A DNA stretch of 58,730 nucleotides, taken from the NCBI GenBank assembly GCA_027062725.1, contig JAMOSW010000009.1, positions 1-58,730 on the forward strand, in the 5' to 3' direction. Shown here piece by piece: positions 32,827 through 40,351 of this stretch; position 1 is the first letter of the stretch; every line of letters begins with the position of its first letter. Below the pieces are notes generated by a model. That model ran no database searches and had not been told where the DNA came from. It was given only the letters and a program-made list of their open reading frames with translations. Both the position numbers and the translations under genes were made by a program. The DNA comes from Pyrodictiaceae archaeon. Its GTDB lineage: Archaea > Thermoproteota > Thermoprotei_A > Sulfolobales > Pyrodictiaceae.

Positions 32827-33381
32827 CCTGTGGTCTATGAGGTAGACTATACCCCTGGCGTCGTCGCCGCAGCTGGCCAGGTCGGCTGCCTCCTCAAGCA
32901 CCCGCTCTGCCACACGGTGCATATGATAGCCCCCACAGATGGGGCGCAGCGCGTTCAGCAGCTCACGGTAGGCATCGATATCCGCCACGAGGATGGCCCT
33001 CCCCGGCTTGTACTGTACCACGAGGCGTCTCCCGCAGTTGGCCTCGAGGAAGCCCAGGCTAGCCAGGCTCCACACAGAGCCCTCAGCCGCCACGAGGCCG
33101 CGGCTCCTGGCAGCCTGCTCTAGAGCCTGCTCCGGGTCCACGGCCACGAGCCGCTCCAGTCTCTCCATCTCTTCGCCCGTGCCGGCGACGGCAACGTGTA
33201 GTCTATCGCTCCCTGCAACCTCCTCTAGCCTCACGACAAGGGCGTCGCGGCCGGCGCCAAGCGGCACCCTGCACGTTACTACCCGGTAGCGCCTTCCCCA
33301 CAGACTGTAAAGCCCACCATGGTAGACCTCAACACCGGGTGGACCGGGACCGGATGCCCCCCCGCTCTCTCCCATACTCAA
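32815..33381 (-). CDS. Soluble protein of unknown function
   Basis: A 188-residue protein, convergent with and overlapping the sirtuin gene by 12 bp. The central part alternates strands (YRVVTCRVPLGAGRDALVVR, LHVAVAGTGEEMERLERLVA, RRLVVQYKPGRAILVADIDA) with a helical C-terminus that has two cysteines and CGGYHMHRVAERV. The glycine/proline-rich first 15 residues may be disordered or mis-assigned. No family recognised. Confidence 0.65.
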   Translation of the reverse strand: MSMGESGGASGPGPPGVEVYHGGLYSLWGRRYRVVTCRVPLGAGRDALVVRLEEVAGSDRLHVAVAGTGEEMERLERLVAVDPEQALEQAARSRGLVAAEGSVWSLASLGFLEANCGRRLVVQYKPGRAILVADIDAYRELLNALRPICGGYHMHRVAERVLEEAADLASCGDDARGIVYLIDHRLGE

Positions 33382-33486
33382 TAGCTGGTCTCACCGGTGT
33401 TACTGCAGGCCCACGGCGCCGGCTCATAATACGGACTACTCTGCGCTGCCGAGCTCTGCCGGCGAAGAGTATATGCGCAGCCCTCT

Positions 33487-33906
33487 TCAGCCTTCTAGGC
33501 AGCGCCCGAGGCTCCTAGCTAGATGCAGGAGCAGCCCCAGACCGCGGGCCACGTAGGGGTCACTGAGCTCCCGCAACAAGCTGACAACACCCTTGACCGG
33601 CCGGGCCCGCGACAGATTCTCGGGCTTAAATGCCTCGGTTGTGCACCGTGCGAGCCTCTCAACGGTCTCGGCGGCCTCGGCTGCGCCGCCCTCATGGGCT
33701 CCCTGGGCGGCGGCTAGGCCGAGGGTTGCGAGGGAGGAGAGGGGGCCGTTCGAGACCATGCCCAGGGGCTCGTCGTAGTTCTCGGCGAGGACTACGAGGA
33801 GGTCGAGGAGGCCCGTCTCCTTGAGCTTGGCCGCGAGCTCCGCTAACGCCTCGAGGGCCTGACTGGCCTGCACCTCGCGGAGCTGGGCCAATGCATCGTC
33901 TGTCAT
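33487..33906 (-). CDS. DUF1641-family protein
   Basis: A 139-residue helical protein with the DUF1641 ending KGVVSLLRELSDPYVARGLG followed by a final helix. In other archaea such proteins stand beside formate dehydrogenase or sulfide:quinone oxidoreductase genes and are suspected redox accessory proteins; none of these is adjacent here. ATG 33906 has GGGGGATGA upstream and is preferred to the frame opening at 33969. It lies just after the terminator of the iron-transport gene and may use CTTTTTATTG on the minus strand as its TATA box. Confidence 0.75.
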   Translation of the reverse strand: MTDDALAQLREVQASQALEALAELAAKLKETGLLDLLVVLAENYDEPLGMVSNGPLSSLATLGLAAAQGAHEGGAAEAAETVERLARCTTEAFKPENLSRARPVKGVVSLLRELSDPYVARGLGLLLHLARSLGRCLEG

Positions 33907-33970
33907 GGCCGTCATCCCCCTTTTGCCCGTGTCCCGCTGGCGCTCGGGAGCCCAGGCGCCTGGCTGCAAT

Positions 33971-33975
33971 AAAAA
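33971..33975 (-). terminator. T-run after Er-VIT gene
   Basis: Five minus-strand Ts within ten bases of the stop codon. The same CTTTTTATTG could also serve as TATA box for the following DUF1641 gene. Confidence 0.4.
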
Positions 33976-33984
33976 GAGCCGGCC

Positions 33985-34887
33985 CTAGTCTATCCTTATG
34001 CCCGTGAGGCGGCCCAGCGCTTCGCCGAAGAGGTAGCTGCCGAGAGCGGTTGCGAGTAGCAGTGTGGCGCTCTCGGCGTATTCCCTTGCGAAGCCCTTGC
34101 CCTGCACGACGGCGCTGTAGTATGTGAAGGCGGCCGTGAGTGCTAGGCCGGCGGCGGTGCTAGCGGCGAAGGCCAGGAGCATGGCGTGTGTGAGGAAGTA
34201 GGGCAGCGCAAGGACTACGACGGAGAAGATGTAGCTTAGCCCGGTCACCGCTGCGCTGACGAGGGGGCTCTCTTCGCGGCTATGCTTTGCCTGCAGGTAG
34301 GCGGCGCCAGCCATTGAGAGCGCAGCGGAGAACCCGACTATGAGGCCAGCCACGCCAGCCACGACCGTGTTCGAGGTTGCGCCAAGGAACCCCGCGTGGA
34401 CCCCGGTGACCTCGACTATCGCGTCCGCAAGGCCCAGGGCGATGTAGCCCAGGTACTTGACACGGCTATCCCTTATCTCCTCCAGGAGGCGCTGCTCGTG
34501 CTCCTCCTCCTCGCGTATAATCTCCTCAAGGCGGCGCCGCTGCTCCCCCTCCAGCCTCGGCAGGACCTCCCGGTACCTCCTGATAGTCTCCTCCTCGCCC
34601 CGCTCCAGCAGCCTAAGCGTGAAGACAGGGCCGAGCAGCCGGTAGCTCACGGCGAGCAAGCTTATCCTCGGCTTTTCAATCCTACAGTCCCTACCGGCAA
34701 TCTCCCGCCAGAACAGGTAGTGCCGGTACTCCTGCTCAGCAAGCGCCTCAAGAAGCCTCCTCCTTGCGGGATCGGCCTCCCTCTCAGCCAACGCACGGTA
34801 GACCATTGAGTCGAAGAGCTCATCCCGACAGAACTCCTCGGCAAGCCTCCTCAGCTCGTCAATACTGACTGCCACGTACAGCACCAC
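33985..34887 (-). CDS. Erythrin-VIT1 family iron/manganese transporter
   Basis: A ferritin-like domain fused to a VIT1/CCC1 transporter. The N-terminal 130 residues hold two E-x-x-H type ligand sets, ALAEQEYRHYLFW and EEEEHEQRLLEEI, of a di-iron rubrerythrin-like site. The C-terminal 150 residues give five membrane helices starting YIALGLADAIVEVTGVHAGF, with the family's ASxALSMAGAAYL-like turn. Proteins of this type export or sequester Fe(II) and sense or oxidise it. The GTG at 34887 or one shortly after is the start, behind AGGAGG. An iron role suits an organism with a multiheme cytochrome. Confidence 0.9.
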   Translation of the reverse strand: MVLYVAVSIDELRRLAEEFCRDELFDSMVYRALAEREADPARRRLLEALAEQEYRHYLFWREIAGRDCRIEKPRISLLAVSYRLLGPVFTLRLLERGEEETIRRYREVLPRLEGEQRRRLEEIIREEEEHEQRLLEEIRDSRVKYLGYIALGLADAIVEVTGVHAGFLGATSNTVVAGVAGLIVGFSAALSMAGAAYLQAKHSREESPLVSAAVTGLSYIFSVVVLALPYFLTHAMLLAFAASTAAGLALTAAFTYYSAVVQGKGFAREYAESATLLLATALGSYLFGEALGRLTGIRID

Positions 34888-35061
34888 CCTCCTCCTACAT
34901 TCCAGTAATCACGCCTCCAGGGCCGCTCTCAGGTTTAAGGGAGCCCGGGGAAAGACACGCCGGGGCCACCCCCGGCAGGACCGGCAGGAAAGGATTTGGG
35001 GCAGTGTATGGGGTGGAGGCCCGGCTCCCTCGGGGCTCGCTGGGGCCTGGGGACGCAGGCC

Positions 35062-35481
35062 TTGTCCTCCAAGGCAGCGGTTGTAGACACAAGCGTCCTA
35101 CACGCCTATCTCCGACGAGAGGACCCGCTCCATGAGGCGGCGGAGGCGCTGTTAGAGCTTCTGGACGCAGTCGTGGTGCCGTCAATAGTGCTTCACGAGC
35201 TCGTATGGAGCATGCGGAAGAAGCTGGGCAGAGTGGCGGCCAGAGAGGCTGCCGAGAGGCTGCTCGCGATACGGGGTGTCACGTACGAGCCCGTACTGGA
35301 GACCGACATAGTCTTCGCTCTCGCCGACACACGGCGCTACCACGACCTTCTCGTGGTTTCCGTGGCCAGCCGCCTCGGTCTCCCCCTCGCCACCCTCGAC
35401 CACGGGATGGCGCGGCTTGCCCGCCGCCATGGCGTCGAGCTCGTCGCCGTGCCGCGGCTCGCGCGCCGCATCGGCGTCTAG
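35062..35481 (+). CDS. vapC: PIN-domain toxin (VapC-type)
   Basis: PIN ribonuclease with all four acidic residues: D9 in AVVDTSVLH, E46 in VLHELVW, D95 in RRYHDLLVVSVA and D113 in LATLDHGM. Such toxins cleave tRNA or rRNA. The TTG at 35062 gives the family-like start MSSKAAVVDTS; ATG 35008 would add 18 residues. No antitoxin lies upstream. The next gene, 79 bp downstream, is a ribbon-helix-helix antitoxin followed by a second PIN gene, so the order is toxin-antitoxin-toxin. This copy may be orphan or share that antitoxin. Confidence 0.82.
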   Translation: MSSKAAVVDTSVLHAYLRREDPLHEAAEALLELLDAVVVPSIVLHELVWSMRKKLGRVAAREAAERLLAIRGVTYEPVLETDIVFALADTRRYHDLLVVSVASRLGLPLATLDHGMARLARRHGVELVAVPRLARRIGV

Positions 35482-35495
35482 CACCCGAAGGGTTT

Positions 35496-35516
35496 GTGTA
35501 CAGACACGTATATACG
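35496..35516 (+). promoter_or_regulatory. vapB promoter with palindromic TATA box
   Basis: GTGT-ACAG-ACAC (35496-35507) runs directly into CGTATATACG (35507-35516), a perfect 10-bp palindrome that contains the TATA box. Transcription would start near 35537-35540. A ribbon-helix-helix dimer could cover the palindrome and repress its own gene. Confidence 0.5.
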
Positions 35517-35560
35517 AAGCCCTACACGGCTATGAGATGCCCGGAGGTGCCACGCCCCCC

Positions 35561-35878
35561 TTGTCCGTGACCATAACGGTCCGTGTCCCCCGCGAGCTCG
35601 CGGAGAGGATGAGGAGGCACAGGGAGGTAAACTGGAGCGAGGTAGTCCGGAAGAGCATAGAGGAGTACCTCGAGAAGCTCGAGGAGGCAGAGGGCGAGGA
35701 GAGCGGCGCCAGGCTAGCCAGGCGGCTCATCGAGAGAGGCCTCGAGGAGCGTGACCTCAAGCCGCTGGAGCCCGGCGTTGAGGAGCGGCTCGCTGAGCGG
35801 CTCCGGAGGTTTGAGGAGGACAGGGCGAGGAGGCTATGGGAGCTGGAGAAGACCTCCTCTACGACACGAGCGCGGTAA
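35561..35878 (+). CDS. vapB: Ribbon-helix-helix antitoxin (VapB-type)
   Basis: The N-terminal ribbon-helix-helix fold SVTITVRVPRELAERMRRHR with WSEVVRKSIEEYLEKLEE is followed by a charged helical tail that would wrap the toxin. The TTG at 35561 has GGAGGTG 11 bases upstream. An ATG at 35537 coincides with the predicted transcript start and could be a leaderless start. The gene overlaps the following PIN toxin by 43 bp, the usual arrangement of vapBC. It probably represses its own promoter. Confidence 0.82.
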   Translation: MSVTITVRVPRELAERMRRHREVNWSEVVRKSIEEYLEKLEEAEGEESGARLARRLIERGLEERDLKPLEPGVEERLAERLRRFEEDRARRLWELEKTSSTTRAR

Positions 35879-36189
35879 TAGAGCTCGTGGCGCGGCGGAG
35901 GAGGCCGGTGCCGGGCGCAGTGACGGCCCTCACGGTTGTCGAGTACCCGCCTGCTGCCGCCTACGCCGTCCGGGTGATATACCCGAGGCGTATTGACTAT
36001 GAGCACGCTGCGTTCCTCCAGGCGCTGCTGCGCCGACGCGGCAGTCCACTGCCCGCAGCAGATCTAGTCATAGCGGCAGTGGCAGTCAACAGAGGCATGA
36101 AGCTCATAACGCTGGATAAGCACTTCCGCGTAATAGAGGAGGTGGAGCCCAGACTCCGCGTAGCCTATAGCCTGGACGAGGACAGCTGA
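35836..36189 (+). CDS. vapC: PIN-domain toxin (VapC)
   Basis: A 117-residue PIN ribonuclease with D10 (LLYDTSAVIEL), E36 (TVVEYP), D76 (PAADLVIAAVA) and D94 (LITLDKHF), a complete active site. It is the cognate toxin of the overlapping antitoxin gene. Sequence similarity to the other PIN protein 350 bp upstream is low, so the two are not a recent duplication. Confidence 0.9.
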   Translation: MGAGEDLLYDTSAVIELVARRRRPVPGAVTALTVVEYPPAAAYAVRVIYPRRIDYEHAAFLQALLRRRGSPLPAADLVIAAVAVNRGMKLITLDKHFRVIEEVEPRLRVAYSLDEDS

Positions 36190-36207
36190 AGCCCCCTGGG
36201 GCCACGG

Positions 36208-36819
36208 TTGCCAAAGCCCGAGGACATGCTCAAGTTCGCGGGCGTGGGCCGTTTCCAGGTTATGGCTTTGCTTCAGGCCGCGAGGTACTACCTGCTCACG
36301 GGCGACATGGAGAGGGCGAAGAGCTGGGGACTGAACCGGGCAATATTCTACGCATGGGCCAAGCACTACGGGCCTCGGTATCGTCGCCTAAGCCTTCGGG
36401 AGCTGGAGGAGGCTGCAGGGAGAAGGCGGCCGGGGAGCCGCTGCCCGGAGGGCATGAAGGAGGTCCTGGGCGAGTGCGTCGAGACAGGCCCCCACGGCTG
36501 GTTCATGATCGGCGGTAAGGAGCAGTCTCCCCGCGACTTCCACCGCCAGGTTGTCGAGAAGGTATCTAAGGTCGTGCCCTGGGAGAAAGCCTGGAAAGCG
36601 GCGCTCGAGTACCTCCGGCGGTTCCCACGCCGTGTCCTCGAGGACCCTCAACTCTTCTACCGCTACGTCTACGAGCCAGTCCGGGACCGGTTCTTTATCG
36701 ACCTCCTTGAGGGGAGGCAGCCGGAGCCTCCGCGCTGGGTGGCGGAGCGGGTGGAGAGGCTCCGTTCCGCAGGGCAGGGGGAGAGCGCCGGCCTTGACCG
36801 CTGGCTGAGGGGCGGCTAG
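36208..36819 (+). CDS. Protein of unknown function, basic and aromatic-rich
   Basis: A 203-residue soluble protein with MLKFAGVGRFQVMALLQAAR, GLNRAIFYAWAKHYGPRYR and RFFIDLLEGRQPEPPRWVAE segments. It has two cysteine sites (CPEGM, GECVE) and many Arg/Trp/Tyr residues, suggesting nucleic acid or protein contact. The start is TTG 36208 just after the PIN gene, so it may share that transcript. No family recognised. The stop shares CTAG with the convergent acetyltransferase gene. Confidence 0.7.
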   Translation: MPKPEDMLKFAGVGRFQVMALLQAARYYLLTGDMERAKSWGLNRAIFYAWAKHYGPRYRRLSLRELEEAAGRRRPGSRCPEGMKEVLGECVETGPHGWFMIGGKEQSPRDFHRQVVEKVSKVVPWEKAWKAALEYLRRFPRRVLEDPQLFYRYVYEPVRDRFFIDLLEGRQPEPPRWVAERVERLRSAGQGESAGLDRWLRGG

Positions 36820-37397
36820 GCGCCAAGGGCGCCCCGGGATGGAGTGTAGCGGCCCTCCAGCGCCCGCAGTAGCCTGTCGCGGTTGGGCTCTAGGTCGAGC
36901 CTGGTGAACACCATGTCTCGGCCCTGGCCCACTATCCGCCCGCCGAGCTTCTCGACGATAATCCTCCGCATGGGGATGTTGAAGGGGTCGAAGTAAGCCT
37001 CCAGTGCCTTGTAGCCGTTCTCGAGGAGGCAGAGCCCCACCAGCGCAGTCAGTACCGTGCCGAGCCCTCTGCCCTGGATATCGTCGCGCACCACGATGCC
37101 AAGCTCCGCGACGCCCCTTATGCCCGTGTCATAGGCTTCCGCGCTGGCGACAGCCTCTAGCCCGATAGTGCCGGCCAGCACGATGAGTTTTGCGTTTGAT
37201 AATATCTCGTCAACGATGGGTTCCCAGTACTTTACTGGCCTAAGGAAGCGCAGCAGTACAGTGTCGAGGCTGAGGCGCCGGAAGAGATCAAGGAGTAGGT
37301 CCCGGTCGCGTCCAGAACCAGCCCAGACCTCCCGCTCCTCGCCAGTCTTCAGACGCGCGCGGCCGGGCAAAGCGCTACAGACGAGACCCGTACCCAT
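36816..37397 (-). CDS. GNAT-family N-acetyltransferase
   Basis: GCN5-type fold with acetyl-CoA motif A in ELGIVVRDDIQGRGLGTVLT (the Q-x-x-G-x-G/A loop), followed by a helix and the later EAYFDPFNIPMRRIIVEKLGG. The N-terminal DRDLLLDLFRRLSLDTVLLRF resembles acetyltransferase domains attached to acyl-CoA synthetases and Pat-like protein acetyltransferases, which act opposite to sirtuins. The substrate is not known. ATG 37397 is chosen; the frame is open to 37484 but that extension is low-complexity. Confidence 0.8.
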   Translation of the reverse strand: MGTGLVCSALPGRARLKTGEEREVWAGSGRDRDLLLDLFRRLSLDTVLLRFLRPVKYWEPIVDEILSNAKLIVLAGTIGLEAVASAEAYDTGIRGVAELGIVVRDDIQGRGLGTVLTALVGLCLLENGYKALEAYFDPFNIPMRRIIVEKLGGRIVGQGRDMVFTRLDLEPNRDRLLRALEGRYTPSRGALGA

Positions 37398-37586
37398 CAG
37401 GCTCCACACCCGGGCCAGTTGGGCACGCTCCTCCCCAGCCCTCCGGCGGCCGGGGAGGGGCCCAGAGGATAGGGTTAGAGTCACCGAACCCGGTAGCTAT
37501 ATCGGCACCGTGGTGTCACCACGCAACATCCAGGGAGGCGGGGCCGGCTAGCCCCTCCGGGGCACAGGCTGCTGCAATGGAGGCCC

Positions 37587-40340
37587 ATGGTGTTCATGGT
37601 CTTGGATGTGGTGTTCTCTCTCCGGCTGCTTATCCGCGTGGCTGTCGCAGTGCTGGCCATGGTGGCGGCACTCCAGCTGCCTCTACATGCGTCGGCCCAG
37701 CAGGAGGGCAACCTCACAGACCAGATAAGGGCACTAATAGCCAGCGTGGCCAGCAACGGGCTAAACGAGAGCCTGGTCGCGGATGCCCTCACAAACCTAA
37801 CCAAGTGCTACCCAGGAGCCATAGCTGAGGCAGCTGAGGCGGCGCGCGCCGCCCTAGGCGACCCCGAGCTGTTGGCCCAGAGGCTGCGCCAGCTGGCAGC
37901 CCTAGCCGTGGAGGCGGCAGGTCAGAAGCCCCTCTGCCCCCGCCCCGTCGCGGCGCACTCTCTCTACGTGGCTGTGCTAGCGAGCTTCTATACGCCGACG
38001 GGGCTCGGCGTTATGCTCCCCCCAGGGGACGGGGTCGCGGCCCCGCTCCCCCCTAGCCTGGGGGGCGCAGTCTGTGGCCCCCGCGGCTACGCCGCAGTCC
38101 TCGCGGCTGCAGCATCCCGCTGGCTCAGCGACGACATCGCCATCCAGGTGCTCAACGAGACTGGTGGCGCAGTCTGTCTAGTCCTCGCGGCTGCCCATGC
38201 CGGGCCCCCGCCCGTAGCCAGCCCCGCCGGCGGCACCGCGGTCTCGCCTAAGACAGCCGTCGAGACAATTGAGGCCTACTACCTCTCCCATGGCAGGGTG
38301 CCGCCTGCCAGCCCGGCCTGGGTATTCGAGGACGCAGTGAAACTGTTGCAACAGGGGCGCCGCGCTGAGGCAGCTGGACTCCTCCACCTCATCGAGGCGG
38401 CCTACCCAGGCTACAGCGTCGCACTCTCCGTGGCTGCATCCAGCGACGACCCGCTCCTATACTACGCCCAGAAGCGCGCCCAAGGCATGCCTAGACTAGA
38501 ACTCCCCATTGATAACCCGTACTGTCTCGCAGAGAAACTCCTAGCCGAGAGCCTCGCATCACACGAAGCCGGCCCCGAGACGGGCGTAGCCGAGATGCTG
38601 GGCGTGTCGGCCAGCTTCTGCTACGCCGCCACAGGCCGCGGCGTGGCCGAGATGCTGAAGGTCAACCCGCTGGCACCGTTAGACCCTGTCGCCATAGGGA
38701 TAGGCCCCCCAGGAGGCCCAAGCAGGCTACTAGTGGAACAATCCACTACGCTCCCCCGCAGCTTGCTGGTCCCAGTGACAGCCGAGGAGGCCGCGATAGT
38801 GCTGGCACGGAGCAAGCTCAACGAGAGAAGCATAGAGGCGATTGTCCGTGACGCTGTCGCTCTAGAGCCGCTGCTCAAGCTACTCGCACGGCACCGAGGA
38901 GACCCCCAGGTACTGGGCTACATTGCCCGCGCCGCAGGACTCCGAGCGATAAACAACAACCTCTACATAGACTACGCCGTGGCCCGCCTAGTGGCGTGGG
39001 CGCTCGTACGTGAGGGCAAGATACATTTCCCAAACCTAGTAATAAACGACCTCCAGAGCCCCATAGAGCCCTACTACGTCATATTCACCGTGCCCGGGCA
39101 GCAGCGCATCATCCTCTGGGCCCTCGGATGGATAACCACAGTGACACCGCCCTCCTCCGCCCCCGGCGGCGGGGCGGCAGGAGAGGAAAAACAGCGGACC
39201 AACGAGACAGTCGCCGGCAGCGAGGCAGCGGCCAACACGGCAGAGACAGGCCAAGCCAGTATTGCCCCGAGTGTAGAGAAGCTCGAAGAACTCGCCGACA
39301 CCCTGGCCAGCCTGCCGGGCGGCCAGGCCTACGCCGAGATACTACATGAGGCCGCGGACGCGCTCCGCGCCGGAGACTATGCCCGGGCAGCAGAGGCCGC
39401 CAGGAAGCTACGCAAGGTACTCGAAAACCTCGTCGGCAAGGAGGCCGCGCGCCGCCTCATCGAGGAGGCAGCCAAGAGCCTAGGGATGAGCCCAGAGCAG
39501 CTAGCCAAGCTCCTAGCCGAAGCCGCCTCCCTCAAACCCACGGGCAACGGCGTCACAGTCGACCTCAAGGAGGCAACCATACTATCCGAGAAACTCGCCG
39601 CCGGCAAGACGGCTGGAGCCGCCGGCGGAGGCCCAGAGGCTGCCACGAGGCTCATCGAGGCCGCCGCAGGCGTGGTCGCGGAGAGCACAAAGCTAGCCCT
39701 CCAAGAGGGCCAAGGCCTCCAGCCTCTCCGCATCGAGGGCCTCAGCTGGCTCCTAAACAATACAGGCACTAACAGCCTATTCGCCAACATAACGGGCCTC
39801 ATAGCCCGCACTGTGGGCGGCTCGATGCAGGTCCCCGAGGGTGGCGCCGAGGCGGCGTCGGCCTCATCTCCCGCAACGCTGCTCCCCTCCCCTCCTCCGG
39901 CGCCGAGCCTGGAGCCCCCAGGCTGGGTCCGCCTGGCAGCCGCCGCGGCAGTGGCCGTCTTAGCGGTGGCTGCCGCGGCACGCACCGGTCTACTGAAGAG
40001 AACTGTTGAAAGCATACGTCTAGCTATGGTGGAGAGGAGGCTGGCAAAGGCAGAGGCCGGCGCTGTGGGTGGCCACTTAGATGTTGAGGCGGCGGAGGCC
40101 TTCGCGGCCATCCTCGAGGCTATGAGCCGGGCATATAGGCCGCGTAGGCCTAGCGAGACCCACCGCGAGTATGGCCGCAGCCTGGGCGGCGGCGCGGCAG
40201 CCCGCCTCTACTGGGCAGCGGCTTCCGCCTACGAGAAGCTGCGTTTCGGCCACGGCGGCGCATCTGAGCTCGAGGCTCTCCGCCGCGCGCTGCGCGAGGC
40301 ACGCCGCCTACTGGCGGCAAGGAGAGCCGGCCGGAGGTGA
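37587..40340 (+). CDS. Large exported protein with C-terminal membrane anchor and DUF4129-like domain
   Basis: A 917-residue protein. Signal peptide at 1-38 (SLRLLIRVAVAVLAMVAALQ, cut near ASA-QQ), a long extracellular region (39-778) rich in alanine helices, a Ser/Pro linker (ASSPATLLPSPPPAPSLEPP), a membrane helix at 779-803, then a cytoplasmic DUF4129-like tail at about 838-910 (RPRRPSETHREYGRSL, YEKLRFG). DUF4129 is usually linked to transglutaminase-like membrane proteins and MoxR/DUF58 loci; here no transglutaminase is seen. ATG 37587 follows GGAGG. The extracellular part contains paired helices such as DTLASLPGGQAYAEILHEAA. First gene of a four-gene operon. Confidence 0.8.
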   Translation: MVFMVLDVVFSLRLLIRVAVAVLAMVAALQLPLHASAQQEGNLTDQIRALIASVASNGLNESLVADALTNLTKCYPGAIAEAAEAARAALGDPELLAQRLRQLAALAVEAAGQKPLCPRPVAAHSLYVAVLASFYTPTGLGVMLPPGDGVAAPLPPSLGGAVCGPRGYAAVLAAAASRWLSDDIAIQVLNETGGAVCLVLAAAHAGPPPVASPAGGTAVSPKTAVETIEAYYLSHGRVPPASPAWVFEDAVKLLQQGRRAEAAGLLHLIEAAYPGYSVALSVAASSDDPLLYYAQKRAQGMPRLELPIDNPYCLAEKLLAESLASHEAGPETGVAEMLGVSASFCYAATGRGVAEMLKVNPLAPLDPVAIGIGPPGGPSRLLVEQSTTLPRSLLVPVTAEEAAIVLARSKLNERSIEAIVRDAVALEPLLKLLARHRGDPQVLGYIARAAGLRAINNNLYIDYAVARLVAWALVREGKIHFPNLVINDLQSPIEPYYVIFTVPGQQRIILWALGWITTVTPPSSAPGGGAAGEEKQRTNETVAGSEAAANTAETGQASIAPSVEKLEELADTLASLPGGQAYAEILHEAADALRAGDYARAAEAARKLRKVLENLVGKEAARRLIEEAAKSLGMSPEQLAKLLAEAASLKPTGNGVTVDLKEATILSEKLAAGKTAGAAGGGPEAATRLIEAAAGVVAESTKLALQEGQGLQPLRIEGLSWLLNNTGTNSLFANITGLIARTVGGSMQVPEGGAEAASASSPATLLPSPPPAPSLEPPGWVRLAAAAAVAVLAVAAAARTGLLKRTVESIRLAMVERRLAKAEAGAVGGHLDVEAAEAFAAILEAMSRAYRPRRPSETHREYGRSLGGGAAARLYWAAASAYEKLRFGHGGASELEALRRALREARRLLAARRAGRR

Positions 40341-40351
40341 CCGGGGGCGCT

